From the NCBI RefSeq assembly GCF_000003815.2, contig NC_049996.1:15293637-15357636 (forward strand): 64,000 nucleotides of DNA, given 5' to 3'. Under the pieces are notes generated by a model. The model was given only the letters and a program-made list of their open reading frames with translations. It ran no database searches and was not told the DNA's origin. The translations under genes were made by a program, and so were the position numbers. Source of the DNA: Branchiostoma floridae (taxonomy: Eukaryota; Chordata; Leptocardii; Amphioxiformes; Branchiostomatidae). Shown one piece after another: positions 32,956 through 43,450 of this stretch. Every line of letters begins with the position of its first letter. The first letter of the stretch is position 1.

Positions 32956-33528
32956 GCACATTATCGTTACACGGAGCTGTCAATCATAACTTAGGCCACA
33001 GCAAGTAGATTTTATGGATGACATCCTGCGTAGAATGCAAAGGTAATGAGATAGCGCAAAAAAAAGATGGCAAGTTTTCAAAAAAGACACCATATAGTCG
33101 TCATAAGATTCGAAGTGACAAAACGTGTCATCACAACTAACAAGGCATTCATTCCTGTATAAAACAAGTGAACTAGTGTAGTAAAAGTTGGCAACTACAC
33201 TCACATTCATGGCTTCCATATTGGTTGCACTTTTACAACTATACCCAACAAGTTTCAATTCTGCAGCTATAGACATGGCTACCTCCCTAGTGTCACTTCT
33301 ACAAGTACAATTATTAGGCTACAACACAACACAACACAACACAACACAACACAACACCCATTTCGGCCTATCTGATCATCCCCGAAGAGAAAAAATCCTT
33401 TTTTGTCTGAAATCAGGCTAAAATTAATGAGCGCACGTACCAATGTCATCCATAAAATTTACTTGCTGTGGCCTAATCCTTCATACCGATCGGCACATTA
33501 TCGTTACATTGACCTGTCAATCAAACTT
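32956..33528. mobile_element. Composite: direct repeats outside, inverted repeats inside
   Basis: Outer direct repeats GCACATTATCGTTACA, then CTGTCAATCA, lie at 32,956-32,990 and 33,493-33,527. Just inside lie inverted arms GGCCACAGCAAGTAGATTTT (32,994-33,022) and the reverse at 33,445-33,473. The middle holds an (ACAAC)n run at about 33,319-33,358. No ORF of known type was found. Confidence 0.6.
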
Positions 33529-33529
33529 A

Positions 33530-34140
33530 TCCAGCCGAGGAAGATGGCTCCCGTGGGAGGGGCGCGGTCGGTGTTCTTGACTTTAATCTTGACGCGAACG
33601 CCATATTTCTTCCTTCGTACTGCAATCGTCTCGAGAATTCCCTCTTAAGGCTCCAGACGACATCAAAGGCGCGGAGGATGTGCAAATGGAGAAGGTTCCG
33701 CGCTGAGATGAGAATTTGTGTTTTCTTCCGACCCACTGGCTCCAATCTTTCCTCTCCGTTAACTCCCATTTTTGTAGGGCGAGAGAATCAGCCACAGGTA
33801 AATATATCAGGTCATGTGTGTTCATAGAAGTGTGTCGGAACTTAGTGCTGGTTGTTGCAAAGTGCATTAAACGATTGTTCAGAGAATTACAATGATTGTA
33901 ATTTTGTGATGCCTTTCTGTCCTTTCAACGTCAGATTGTATAAGTGATAAGCTACACAAAGTAAATCACCTAAGCATAGGTTTTTCGAGTTAAGAATACA
34001 TTGTATACATACAGTAAATCTCTTATATTAAAGACAGTCAGGAAATCGAGCAGATCGATCGAAAAACTGTACAAATAGCTGTCCATCTCTGAGAGATTAC
34101 TCGTTTGCAGGATTTGTAAGTTCTGGTGCATACATGCTGA
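33530..34140. other. Non-coding, no gene recognised
   Basis: A GC-richer patch at 33,540-33,770 with frames open on both strands, but no ATG-anchored family match and no convincing exon borders. Confidence 0.35.
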
Positions 34141-34149
34141 ATAGTCAAG

Positions 34150-34300
34150 TCAGTCAAAGTGCTTCCCGTGCCTGATGGCGCATGGGGCGGCGCCCATCTC
34201 CGTTTTTAGTAGCCCTGGGCCACACAGCTTTGTGCAATCACTACAGCAGGGGGCTAGTCCACTTGTAGTGGTGTGTGTTCAACTTCCATACTCTTTCCAG
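34150..34300. repeat. Dispersed repeat fragment
   Basis: GGCGCCCATCTCCGTTTTTA, then CCCTGGGCCACACAGC and CAGGGGGCTAGTCCACTT, match 15,640-15,720 in intron 5 of the kelch gene. Confidence 0.65.
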
Positions 34301-34350
34301 AATGCTGAGTGCTAAGCAGAAAAAGCAGCATGTGCTATTGTTAAAGTCTT

Positions 34351-34470
34351 TGGTATGACTCGGTTGGGGATCGAACTCACGACATACCGAAATGCAAGGC
34401 CCTTGCATTTCGTAGGTCGTGAGTTCAATCCCCGTTAGGCGAACACTCTACCCACTCGGTCATTGCACTG
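34351..34470 (-). repeat. tRNA-derived repeat with an internal inverted duplication
   Basis: Read on the - strand, an A-box-like TGACCGAGTGGGTAGAG (around 34,448-34,464) is followed by an almost perfect palindrome centred near 34,400. A B-box-like GAGTTCGATCCCC (about 34,367-34,379) comes next, and ATGAC/GTCAT ends could pair as an acceptor stem. If the palindromic return arm is ignored, the rest has tRNA length and layout. It is more likely a SINE relic than a working tRNA. Confidence 0.45.
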
Positions 34471-34678
34471 GTCTCTGATCAATCATGCTGAATGATTTAG
34501 GGATAAATCTGACAGTATGTGGATTATGTGTCCTTAATCCGTCACATGTCGCCGTTAATCTCCAAGCAGATATGGGGTTAATCCCGTGTTTAAGGGGTGT
34601 TTCTTTCTTAAGACGTCTAGACTTCTTTATAATTATAGTAGTCTGCCCTTTTCTCTCATTGCCTTCCCAATAGGAACC

Positions 34679-34903
34679 ACTAGTCTCTACCAGACTCCCG
34701 CCTGGCCGAATAGTAATATGGGGACTTTGGCCAAGTTAGGAATAAAAGTCTAGAAGGAGTTAATTGGCATAGGAGTGAACTGACTGGTCGGTGGGTAGCT
34801 GCATAGACTGCAAAGGACTGACTGAGATCCCATGGCAACTTATTTGTCCCTACTTGGCCAAATTCTTCTCTTTTTTCACCCAGCTGACATGTATGCTTGG
34901 AGC
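34679..34903. repeat. Dispersed repeat, copy 2 of 2
   Basis: Homologous to 31,880-32,093, with more intact GTCTCTACCAGACTCC and TTGGCCAAATTC segments. Confidence 0.75.
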
Positions 34904-35165
34904 CTAAGGAACAACCAGAAAGGCGTAAAAGAATCTCAAAGCTAACCTTCCTACATCTGCTTGGAGATTGTGTACTCTACCAGAAAGACGTAACAAAACT
35001 CAAATCTAACCTTTCTATAACTGCTTGGAGATTGTGTCCTTCTACCAGAATGGCGTGAAGAAAATCTCAAATCTAACCTTTCTTCATTTGCTTGGAGATT
35101 GTGTCCTCTACCAGAGAGGCGGACAAAAAAACTCAAATCTCACCTCCTTACATCTGCTTGGAAAT
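34893..35165. repeat. About 65-bp tandem repeat, four copies
   Basis: Units TGCTTGGAGATTGTGT, then CTACCAGAAAGGCG and CTCAAATCTAACCTTTC, start at about 34,893, 34,958, 35,022, 35,089 and 35,155. Confidence 0.85.
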
Positions 35166-35169
35166 TGTG

Positions 35170-36170
35170 CCCCCTTCCCGCCGCCGTGAGAGCATGTCAG
35201 ACTCCGGGACTGACCTCTGACCTTGTGGTTGACGTGAATGGGGGTACTTGAAAACTCGGGTGAACTTTGCTCGGAACACCTGTTGGGGTCACTGACCTCC
35301 AACCCCTCAAGAGGCAAAGGTAATATTGAGTAAAAATCGATCTGATAAAAACACAATGTAGCATTTACCCACAAACACCGCCACTTTTGTTCCCAACACT
35401 TTTCAAGGCTTTCATGGCGTTTTGAACAACATATCCATCAAAGATATCAACAGCATGTGACAGGTGTATCGTTAGTGCAATATTTATGATATCTATGACA
35501 AACACCATACCCTCTGCATACAAAACAAACTAGTGTATGATTAACACTTCTTATGATATTGAGGGTTACTTTAAGCACATGTAGGTGAGAGTAATACAGT
35601 ATGTGTGGTCTTACATCTACTAACGCCATGGAAAATACTTTTATATACAAATCTATAGTCATGTGGAACAGTCTGTCACAGGACATTCAGTTAGCTAGCA
35701 TGTACAAGTTTAGACATGAGCTTCCTATGTATGCAAATAAGTAATTGTATTTTAGTTTGTAAATACCCGTTGCTTAAATTCCATGTAATTTGTGCGTCTT
35801 GTATCTTTGTCTGTTTTAATGTCCCAAAGTCCAGGAAGATTTGATACCTACAAATTATGTATGATAGCTAACGGGTTGAATAAATGATACAAGTATCCAT
35901 GTCTTGGATTTGAACCTTGAATTTTATCAAAGCACTACTTTGCAACAGCCTGAATTGTGTTGGAATGTACACATTACACGTACGGCAGGGCATTAAAAGT
36001 TTCGTTATCAAAAATGACATTGTTTAAAAACTTATTACAAATATCTTAAAACCTATCTTAAAATTGTGTAATAATTTTACATTTAATAAATCCCAAGTAC
36101 AGACATTGGTGTGCAGCATTTATAATAGTTTTGAGGCAACACCGGAAAGGAGACAGGGAGGAGGAAGATC
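35170..36170. other. Non-coding, no gene recognised
   Basis: AT-rich. No repeats, motifs or gene-like frames recognised. Confidence 0.4.
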
Positions 36171-36187
36171 CTAAAGACGGTACTAAC

Positions 36188-36363
36188 TAATCTCCAAGCA
36201 GATCCTACGGTAGCATAAGATAGTATCAAAAGCTGGCAGAGGAGTGAAGCCGACTTAGGAGTGTGTTTTGCTACTGGCAAATGGACACCTCTTGGTTGAC
36301 TACACTCCTTGGCCAGTTTGGTACATACTATCGTATGTCATTGTAGGATCTGCTTGGAGATAA
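36188..36363. mobile_element. MITE with TCTCCAAGCAGATCC ends, 9-bp TSD
   Basis: Termini are TAATCTCCAAGCAGATCCTA and TAGGATCTGCTTGGAGATAA. A perfect 9-bp duplication GGTACTAAC lies at 36179-36187 and 36364-36372. Its ends resemble the CTCCAAGCAGAGG family, but its TSD length matches the TAGCCT group. Confidence 0.8.
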
Positions 36364-36752
36364 GGTACTAACCAATATTTAGCCTTACAGCTTCTGTGTA
36401 ATGACCTTGATTCATATGTATCCGTGTATTCACCATGTGTGTACTTGTATAACATGCTTTAGAAGGCTGTCTCTTCGGCTTTGTGTGCCTCACGTCTGTT
36501 CGAACGTCTGCACAAAGTCGTGACCTTGCTGTGAACTCTTCACCTTGGCATCCAGGTGTGCGAGGAGGGAGCACAATAAGTACACTGGAAAGGCTGACCC
36601 GAAGGCTAATTGCAAGTACATAACGTATATAAATACGACAATTGAAGACAATGGCAACAAAGATCATGTGGCTAATGTTGTTCTAATCACATGTATCGAA
36701 GTTGTAACGTTTTATTTTGCAACCGATGGAAGACGAAGCACCTCACCGTCTC

Positions 36753-36904
36753 TAGCCTCGACCAGGGTCCCCAGGTTGCTGGAAAAATAGGAGAAATTGT
36801 CGCAAACTGTTCTCCTCGGCCAACCAACTCTTCTGTTGTGTTTTCTGTCTATTTGTCCAATTTCTACTATTTTTCCAACGACGTAGGGAGCCTAGTAGAG
36901 GCTA
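36753..36904. mobile_element. MITE, 9-bp TSD (group element 6)
   Basis: Ends are TAGCCTCGACCAGG and CCTAGTAGAGGCTA. A perfect 9-bp duplication CACCGTCTC lies at 36744-36752 and 36905-36913. Internal AACTCTTCTG and TTGTCCAATTTCTACTAT text links it to the fragments at 18,950-20,900 and 25,400. Confidence 0.85.
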
Positions 36905-36914
36905 CACCGTCTCG

Positions 36915-38680
36915 CTGACGTGTCTGTGGTGTTAAGAGGAGAGTAGTTTTCTTTCCGTCTGGATTTTGTGGTGTTTTTTTGATAGTTCGTTCGTAATTGC
37001 CGACGGAATACTGAAAGATAAAACTATCACGCCCTCCCCACACAGATAATGTATTATGCCACCTTTCCTCTGTCTGAAGGGGGCGAGCATTTAGACTATT
37101 TTGTTTTCTAATTGCAAAATCAGCAAAGTAGACAAAAGTGTACAATTCCAAATCCAGGCACAAGTGTGAATCCCCGGGAAGCATATGTTGCTGCCAAATA
37201 AACCACAAGACCGTTTAATAATCACTTCAAATTAATTACAGCGGATTAACACCTTCTGGTGGAAAATCGGTACAAATGAGTCGGGAGGAGTCACTAATCA
37301 CCCTGGGGGATTCATCCACCCTGGGCACCCCTCCCCCGTCATTCAACAAGTCCTTACACAATGTGCTTTCCCCACTAATGCTGATAATTTGCATGTAGAT
37401 TTGGGTTCTTTTGTTGGTTTTCTGAGTGGTAAGATTGACTTCATTCAGCCCTGGGTGATTGTGGGGGGATTTGTGGATCACCCAATGCCGATAATGTCTG
37501 CTTCAGCCAGCCCTTCTAATCACTGTGCGAATGTTTTCCACGCGCTAGATGTGAGCGTTTATACAGTGGAGAGTCGGACTCTATTTGGAGAGAGAGAGAG
37601 AGAGTCGGCTCGTGAATACAGATGTAGTAGGGCGCGGTTTCAGCTAAGGACGTCAAGTTATGAGAACATCTTTGATTATTCTTAAATGAGCAAAAATAAA
37701 ATAAAATTCAGGAAAGTGTTCGTTTTTGACATATTTCTCCCACGTTTGAGTAATTCATAAGGAAACTAAAGGTACATAAGGACAACGCTCTAACATTATT
37801 CTGCAAGTGGCTTGAATGCTTCTTCTCGCCTTGTTGTCGCTGTTATCCGTTAGAATGATATATGTTGTAATCCTCAAGATATCAATTAATACTAATTACA
37901 AGCAATTATGATGGTAACCGTCCATTTCTCAACACCTGTGACTTTCTCTGAGAACCAGCTTTTTTTGGCTTATTTTGTGACATTTTCCGATCACGTAGAG
38001 CACGATGCATGCACTAGATCGAGTTCAACAAAAGCTCTGATAAGTCGACGTACTTGGTGTTATCTTAAACCTGGCCATTTTTGTAAATCTAACCAGCCAT
38101 CTGCGAGTGTTGTCGTCATTCAATAGGCAGCGCAGTTTTCGTTCCCACGAACAAAGGAACGCGGTCTCGGTTCCCATATCCGACCACAGCCTTTTCACAC
38201 GTATCCTGGTACACCTTGATTTTAAGTCGATTCTAAAGACGTGCACAATGGGCACGGCAGCATTTATTACATGTTTCAGTTCCCATTTTTTACTCCCTAA
38301 AAACGCCGTTCCCGTTCCTGGCAGCGATGAGTGTGCGAACAGATCCGTTTTCCCCAGGCGTGCCTTGGTCGCTAGAAAGCACATGAATGGCAGGTTTGCA
38401 GGCACTGGAACCTCACGGCCGTCCCACCGTTTGAGAAACAACAAAGAGGTCGAACTTTGGCTGGTTAATTGGGTTGAGCCCTGTAGGGGGTAAGCCACAT
38501 ACACGACAAAGGGTGGCGAGCGTGGAACCTTGGGCGACCTCCCGTGGAAAACACCCTTTCTTGAAAGTACCCCCTTGTTTACCCTACACGATAGTACATG
38601 TCGGAAACAAAGAGGTTGTTGTAATTACTTAAGCTAGACATCCACAACCTCCGCTCGACCACACGCCGATCGACGTCACA
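36915..38680. other. Non-coding, no gene recognised
   Basis: No recognised gene. A short (GA)n lies at about 37,588-37,603. Two opposed frames at 38,025-38,504 are of no known family and are probably chance. Confidence 0.4.
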
Positions 38681-38689
38681 AGACATAAG

Positions 38690-39530
38690 GCCTGAATCTG
38701 TTTGTATCTTAACGTGTGATGTTTTGAAAAATGTTTCACAGTTTAGGTGAAACCTATCTCTAAAATGAAAATATTTCACAGTTTAGGTCAAACCTATCTC
38801 TAAAATGAAGACCTGAATTTCTTATATTTTAACGTATGACGTTTAGGAAAAAGGTTCCACAGTTTTGGTGAAAACCTTTCTCTAAAATGAAGGCCTGAAT
38901 TTGCTTTATCTTAACGTGCGATGTTTAGGAAAACGTTCCACAGTTTCGGTGAAAACATATTTCTAAAATGAAGACCTGAATTTGCTTGTACATTAACGGG
39001 TGATGTTTAGGACAATGTTCTACAGTTTAGGTAAAAACCTATCTCTAAAATGAAGACCTGAATTTGCTTGTATCTTAACGTGTGATGTCTAGGAAAACGG
39101 TTCGCAGTTTAGGTGAAAACCTATCTCTAAAATGAAGACCTGAATTTGCTTGTATCTTAACGTGTGATGTCTAGGAAAACGGTTCGCAGTTTAGGTGAAA
39201 ACCTATCTCTAAAATGAAGACCTGAATTTGCTTGTATCTTAACGTGTGATGTCTAGGAAAACGGTTCGCAGTTTAGGTGAAAACCTATCTCTAAAATGAA
39301 GACCTGAATTTGCTTGTATCTTAACGTGTGATGTTTAGGAAAACATTTCACAGTTTATGTGAAAGCCTATCTCTAAAATGAAGTCCTGATGGCTTGTATT
39401 TTAATTGGTGATGTTTAGAAAAACGTTTCACAGTTTAGGTGAAAACCTTAAATGAAGACCTGAATTTCCTTAACTGGTGATGTTTGGGAAAACGGTTCAC
39501 AGTTTTGGTGAAAACCTATCTCTAAAACGA
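38690..39530. repeat. 82-bp tandem array, about ten copies
   Basis: The unit GTTTAGGTGAAAACCTATCT, then CTAAAATGAAGACCTGAATT and TGCTTGTATCTTAACG, recurs with an 82-bp step (39,061, 39,143, 39,225, 39,307). Central copies are nearly identical and outer copies are diverged, the usual pattern for arrays that homogenise internally. Confidence 0.9.
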
Positions 39531-39925
39531 ATCGGTGGTTTGGCGACAGCAAACAATACAAAACGCTGCACACATTCTCTAGATAAAATCTCCACAGGTG
39601 TGCAGGAGACTCTGTGCGCATGGAACAATGAGCCACGACAAACGCAGGTGCTTCCAATGTTTCACGGACTTTATTTTTACCATCCCCTCTCTCCAGACAC
39701 TCTCCCTGCAAGTTCTGTGTATTTTCTCTAGCGTAGAGAGTGGAAAACCGTTGGGCATATTTGCATTTGGACTTTTCTGAGTGGACACAAGCCTAGAGGG
39801 TCAGTCCCAAAACTTTCTAATTGGAAATAAACGAAGAAGCCTGTGCTAACTTGCAATGGACAAACATTTGGGATTTGGGTTTGAAATTACAGGCTTAGTG
39901 GCCCATGGGGCTATCGTGGGCTTTT

Positions 39926-40072
39926 TATAGTCTCTATCAGACTTCGTAGGCTTTTGGAAATATTGTCAAGTTTTGACAAACATGGTGGTAACTCGTCTAG
40001 TAAATTATTCACTTTTCGGGCCAATTTGACTACTTTTTTTTCAGGAACCCACAAAGCCTGGTAGAGACTATA
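39926..40072. mobile_element. MITE with TATAGTCTCTA ends
   Basis: Ends are TATAGTCTCTATCAGACTTC and CTGGTAGAGACTATA. Internal TTTTGGAAATATTG and GACTACTTTTTTT text recalls the TAGCCT group. No target-site duplication was found. Confidence 0.65.
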
Positions 40073-40074
40073 TT

Positions 40075-40774
40075 GTTTGTAAGAACACAAGAAGTTGGGA
40101 AGTTTCGAACAAACATGAAAGTATGAACAAATATGAATAACACTCTCCCGTTCAGGACGGCTGTATTGCAATGGTGAAATCTCTTCAACAAACTTTTAAA
40201 CAAGGAACTTGGAACAAACTATGGGAAGCTACCTGCATTAAAAACGTATTTCTTTCGAATTCTTCACAACTGATTGTCATTAATGAAGTCATACGAGTAC
40301 TAAAAGTCTCTCTAAACCTTTCCTTTTCATAAAACTAACCAGAATTTTCTCGAACTGAAAAATATTTACAAACATTTAGACGATAGAACAACGTGACATT
40401 ATTGATATATTGCATAAATATCAGGTATCATCACCCGTATATGATAATAATAATAATGATAATATTATATCACAATTTGTACAATTAGAAAATCTCTTCC
40501 GAAATTAGGTCATTCTATACAATATAAACAGGGGGTAATTATAAAACTGCTGTGGACCCAGTATCCTTGTGTGGTTACTGTCACCGTCATTACAGGCGCT
40601 GTGAAAGGTTTGATTTGCAACAAAATAACATCTTGATTGTACTGCATGGTTAATCAGTAACTGGTATGAAAACAGACCTTGGAAATACGTGTGGCAGTAC
40701 TGAACACTCGGTACACACAAGAATTGTATTTCTGTACACAGTAACACTGTTGCCCCCCTCCCCCTTGATATAAA
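40075..40774 (-). other. Downstream of frizzled, possible 3' UTR
   Basis: AT-rich with no gene. Part is expected to be the frizzled 3' UTR, but no clear AATAAA on the - strand was found close to the stop. Confidence 0.35.
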
Positions 40775-42451
40775 TCATACATGTGTGAAAGAAGTCTGTT
40801 TGGGGAGGGCTATAGTAGTAACTGCTGTGTACCTGGCTTCGGTTTGACTCTTCTTTTTGCCGCAGAGTTTTCTGTGGAACTGTTTCCAAGAGTCGATGGT
40901 TTTACCGGTCCAGACCCAGACTCCCGACGTTACTCCCACCACTAGGCACATAAAGTACTTCAACATGAACACAGTATAGTCCGGCCGAAAGTCCGGCATG
41001 CAGTCCGGGCAGGCCAGTGCCCTCTCCCAGGCAGGACGGTGCTGCTGCTCGTAGAAGTAACACGCGACCACGATGGTGGCTGGGACCGTGTACAGCACCG
41101 AGAAGATGCCGATTCTCAGCATCAGTTTCTCCAGTTTGTCCGTCTTGGTCCCGCCCTGCTTGATGACTTTCCGGATCCGGATGAGGGACACGAATCCGGC
41201 CAGAAGGAATGACGTCCCGATGATGAGGTAAACCATGAGCGGGGCCAGCACGAACCCCCGCAGATTGTCCAAGTTCTGATTGCCCACGTAGCAGATCCCG
41301 CTGACAGGGTCCCCGTCCACGGAACTTAACGCGAGCACGGCGATTGTCTTCACGCTGGGGATGAGCCAGGCAGCCAGGTGGAAGTACTGCGCGTAACTGG
41401 CGATGGCCTCCTGTCCCCACTTCATCCCCGCGGCCAGGAACCAGGTGAAGGAGAGGATGACCCACCAGATGGAACTGGCCATGCTGAAGAAGTAGATGAG
41501 CAGAAACACGATGGTGCACAGCGCCGGGCCCGTGGTGCCGTACCGGACGATCTGTAGATCCTTCTCGCAGGCGACGGCTTCATGCCCCGCGATGAGTCGG
41601 ATGATGTACCCGAGGGAGACGAAGAAGTAGCAGAGCGCGAGGAAGATGATGGGTCTCTCTGGGTACTTGAACCTGGTCATGTCTATGAGGAAGGTGGTAA
41701 CGGTCATGAAGGTTGACGCGCAGCACAATCCTGCCCACAGCGCGATCCAGAACTTCGCGAATGTCTTTTTGCTGGCGTCGAAGTAAGGATCGTAGCAGGG
41801 AACTCCGCAGTTGGGCTGGTCGCCTGCAGAAATCCCTCGGTTGTACCACGACTTGGAGCTGGGCGGGATGCTGACCAGAGGCTTGTTACAGCCGCACTTG
41901 CAGCCTCCGCTAGGCGGGGCGGGTCTAGGCTGTCCCCCGGGGACGTTACCACCGGCCGTGATGGTGGGGAGGGCGGGGGTAGACTTCTGCGTGTTGTCGC
42001 CCGACGCGTTGAGAAAGTGCATGCACAGCCGGTCGGGGTCCCCCTGCTCAGGTAGATCGTCGCACTCGAACTTGTCGGGCCAGGCGAACTGGTACTGTCT
42101 CATGATGGGGGCGCAGCCGTCCCTGGCCATCTGACAAACGTTCTTACACACCGGTAAGGGGTGATCGTAGTCCTCCAGACAAATAGGCGCGTACATGCTG
42201 CACAGGAAGAACTTAAGCGCGGGTGAACACTGGATCTCGACCAGCGGCCAGAACTGGTGCACCTCCAGCCCGGCTTCGTCTTGGTTCTGGTGGTGGAACT
42301 TGTTGGGCATGTACGTGTAGTTGTAGATACCCTTGCACATCGGAATGGTCACCTCCTCGCACACCCTGTCCTTGATGGCGACTGTTGTAGACACGCGGCC
42401 GAGCATTACGATCCACACGACGACCAGGGCACGCAGGTCTCCACGACCCAT
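40775..42451 (-). CDS. fzd5/8: Frizzled receptor, FZD5/8 class
   Basis: An intronless 558-aa seven-pass Wnt receptor of the plasma membrane. The start is the ATG at 42,451 in a perfect Kozak context (ACCACCATGG). The in-frame extension upstream has no ATG. Residues 1-25 are a signal peptide. The cysteine-rich domain runs from C31 to C143 with all ten cysteines and the signature EAGLEVHQFWPLVEIQCSP. Glycosylation sequons are at N44 and N148. A proline-rich linker with CKCGC follows, then seven membrane helices from about 235 to 515. The Dishevelled-binding KTIDSW is at 517-522 (40,886-40,903). The 36-residue tail ends THV, a class I PDZ ligand. The cysteine-rich domain is closest to FZD5/8 (MCKGI, LEDY.PLP.C, RQY.FAWPD). 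Against the vertebrate GIGYN it lacks one glycine. Length is near FZD5 and shorter than FZD8. Confidence 0.96.
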   Translation of the reverse strand: MGRGDLRALVVVWIVMLGRVSTTVAIKDRVCEEVTIPMCKGIYNYTYMPNKFHHQNQDEAGLEVHQFWPLVEIQCSPALKFFLCSMYAPICLEDYDHPLPVCKNVCQMARDGCAPIMRQYQFAWPDKFECDDLPEQGDPDRLCMHFLNASGDNTQKSTPALPTITAGGNVPGGQPRPAPPSGGCKCGCNKPLVSIPPSSKSWYNRGISAGDQPNCGVPCYDPYFDASKKTFAKFWIALWAGLCCASTFMTVTTFLIDMTRFKYPERPIIFLALCYFFVSLGYIIRLIAGHEAVACEKDLQIVRYGTTGPALCTIVFLLIYFFSMASSIWWVILSFTWFLAAGMKWGQEAIASYAQYFHLAAWLIPSVKTIAVLALSSVDGDPVSGICYVGNQNLDNLRGFVLAPLMVYLIIGTSFLLAGFVSLIRIRKVIKQGGTKTDKLEKLMLRIGIFSVLYTVPATIVVACYFYEQQHRPAWERALACPDCMPDFRPDYTVFMLKYFMCLVVGVTSGVWVWTGKTIDSWKQFHRKLCGKKKSQTEARYTAVTTIALPKQTSFTHV

Positions 42452-42824
42452 GGTGGTGTTTGGCACGTACCCGGTGTATCGGTGTAAGATACCAAGGTTG
42501 TCGGGCGCCTCCCAGGCCCGCGTAGTTACGGTAAATTCGCTCAAACAGTTCTAGATATACAGTATTTTTTCCCGACGAAAAGAAGACAACAAGAGTAGCT
42601 GTCGTCACGAACTGGAACCGCCGGGTTGAGTCGTTTTGTCCTGGTCGGAGTCACTAAGCCTCTTACAGGGCTGGCAATCCGCGAGGATTAGTCCGTGGAA
42701 TCTCTCCCGGCGGGGCCCACGGCGCGTTCGGGCATCAAATTCGGGGATTTGCGGCTCGAACACCCGTCGATTCGCGGACACCTCACCGGTCCTCTTGCAC
42801 TCCGTCCGCAGCCTGGTCCGAGCC
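42452..42824 (-). other. Frizzled 5' UTR exon with upstream acceptor
   Basis: GC-rich leader directly upstream of the start codon. A strong acceptor (ctgtttttcttcatttgtgcag on the - strand, AG at 42,826-42,825) would begin this exon at 42,824, implying one or more 5' UTR introns. Candidate upstream donors of CAG|GTAGG type lie at about 43,285-43,355. Which one is used cannot be decided here. Confidence 0.5.
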
Positions 42825-42826
42825 CT

Positions 42827-43450
42827 GCACAAATGAAGAAAAACAGTACGGTCTGAGCACACAGTTCGCTGTTAAATGTGTCAGCCTAGCGCTAACAAGA
42901 TCACACCTAAGTGACAACGTAAGCCTGTCAGTTACGTGTCAGGCCATTATGAAGACTAGCAGGTGACGGGCCCGTACCTTTCGGGTCATCGATATCCCAA
43001 TTAAACCGCGCAAATTTACGTCAACGTCGCGCAGCGTGCACGTACAGAAACGCTCGGCGAAAAACAGGTCCCACCGAAGCGGGCGTTTTGTTGTAGGTGG
43101 TGCGTTATTCCTTCTTCCCTGTCGCTTTTCTGAACAGCCATTGTGTCCCCCCGTTGTTTGTACAAGCGAGTTGTTTAAGCCCCCAATCAACAACCATTAT
43201 TTACTGGGGGAGGAGATTTTTTCTACCTGCCCCGGTTCGAAAACACTCCGAAAACGCTGCCAACAATAACCCACGGCAACACTCCCTACCTGAGTCACAA
43301 CTCCTACCTGTGCCACATCTACCCACAGGTAACGGGGGATAGCGAGCCTACCTGAAATGTCTGAAATGTCGAGTCGCACAGAGCCTCTTTTCATGGGAAC
43401 ACCGGACCTGCCACGCACCACTAACGAACTACAGGTAACATATTAGACAG
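42827..43450 (-). promoter_or_regulatory. Frizzled upstream region
   Basis: GC-richer than its surroundings, repeat-free, with several CAG|GTAGG donor-like sites on the - strand. It is probably 5' intron and promoter territory. No TATA box is obvious. Confidence 0.35.

Noticed and set aside
38090-39540. Possible CRISPR array at the 82-bp repeats
   Set aside because: The whole unit is repeated with no unique spacers. It is a eukaryotic tandem repeat.
42452-42544. Extra 31 codons at the frizzled N-terminus
   Set aside because: The frame there begins with TTG. The first in-frame ATG, at 42,451, has a perfect Kozak context and a signal peptide.
40902-42608. Other long ORFs on both strands over frizzled
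   Set aside because: They are shadows of the GC-rich frizzled coding sequence, with Arg/Pro/His-rich nonsense composition.
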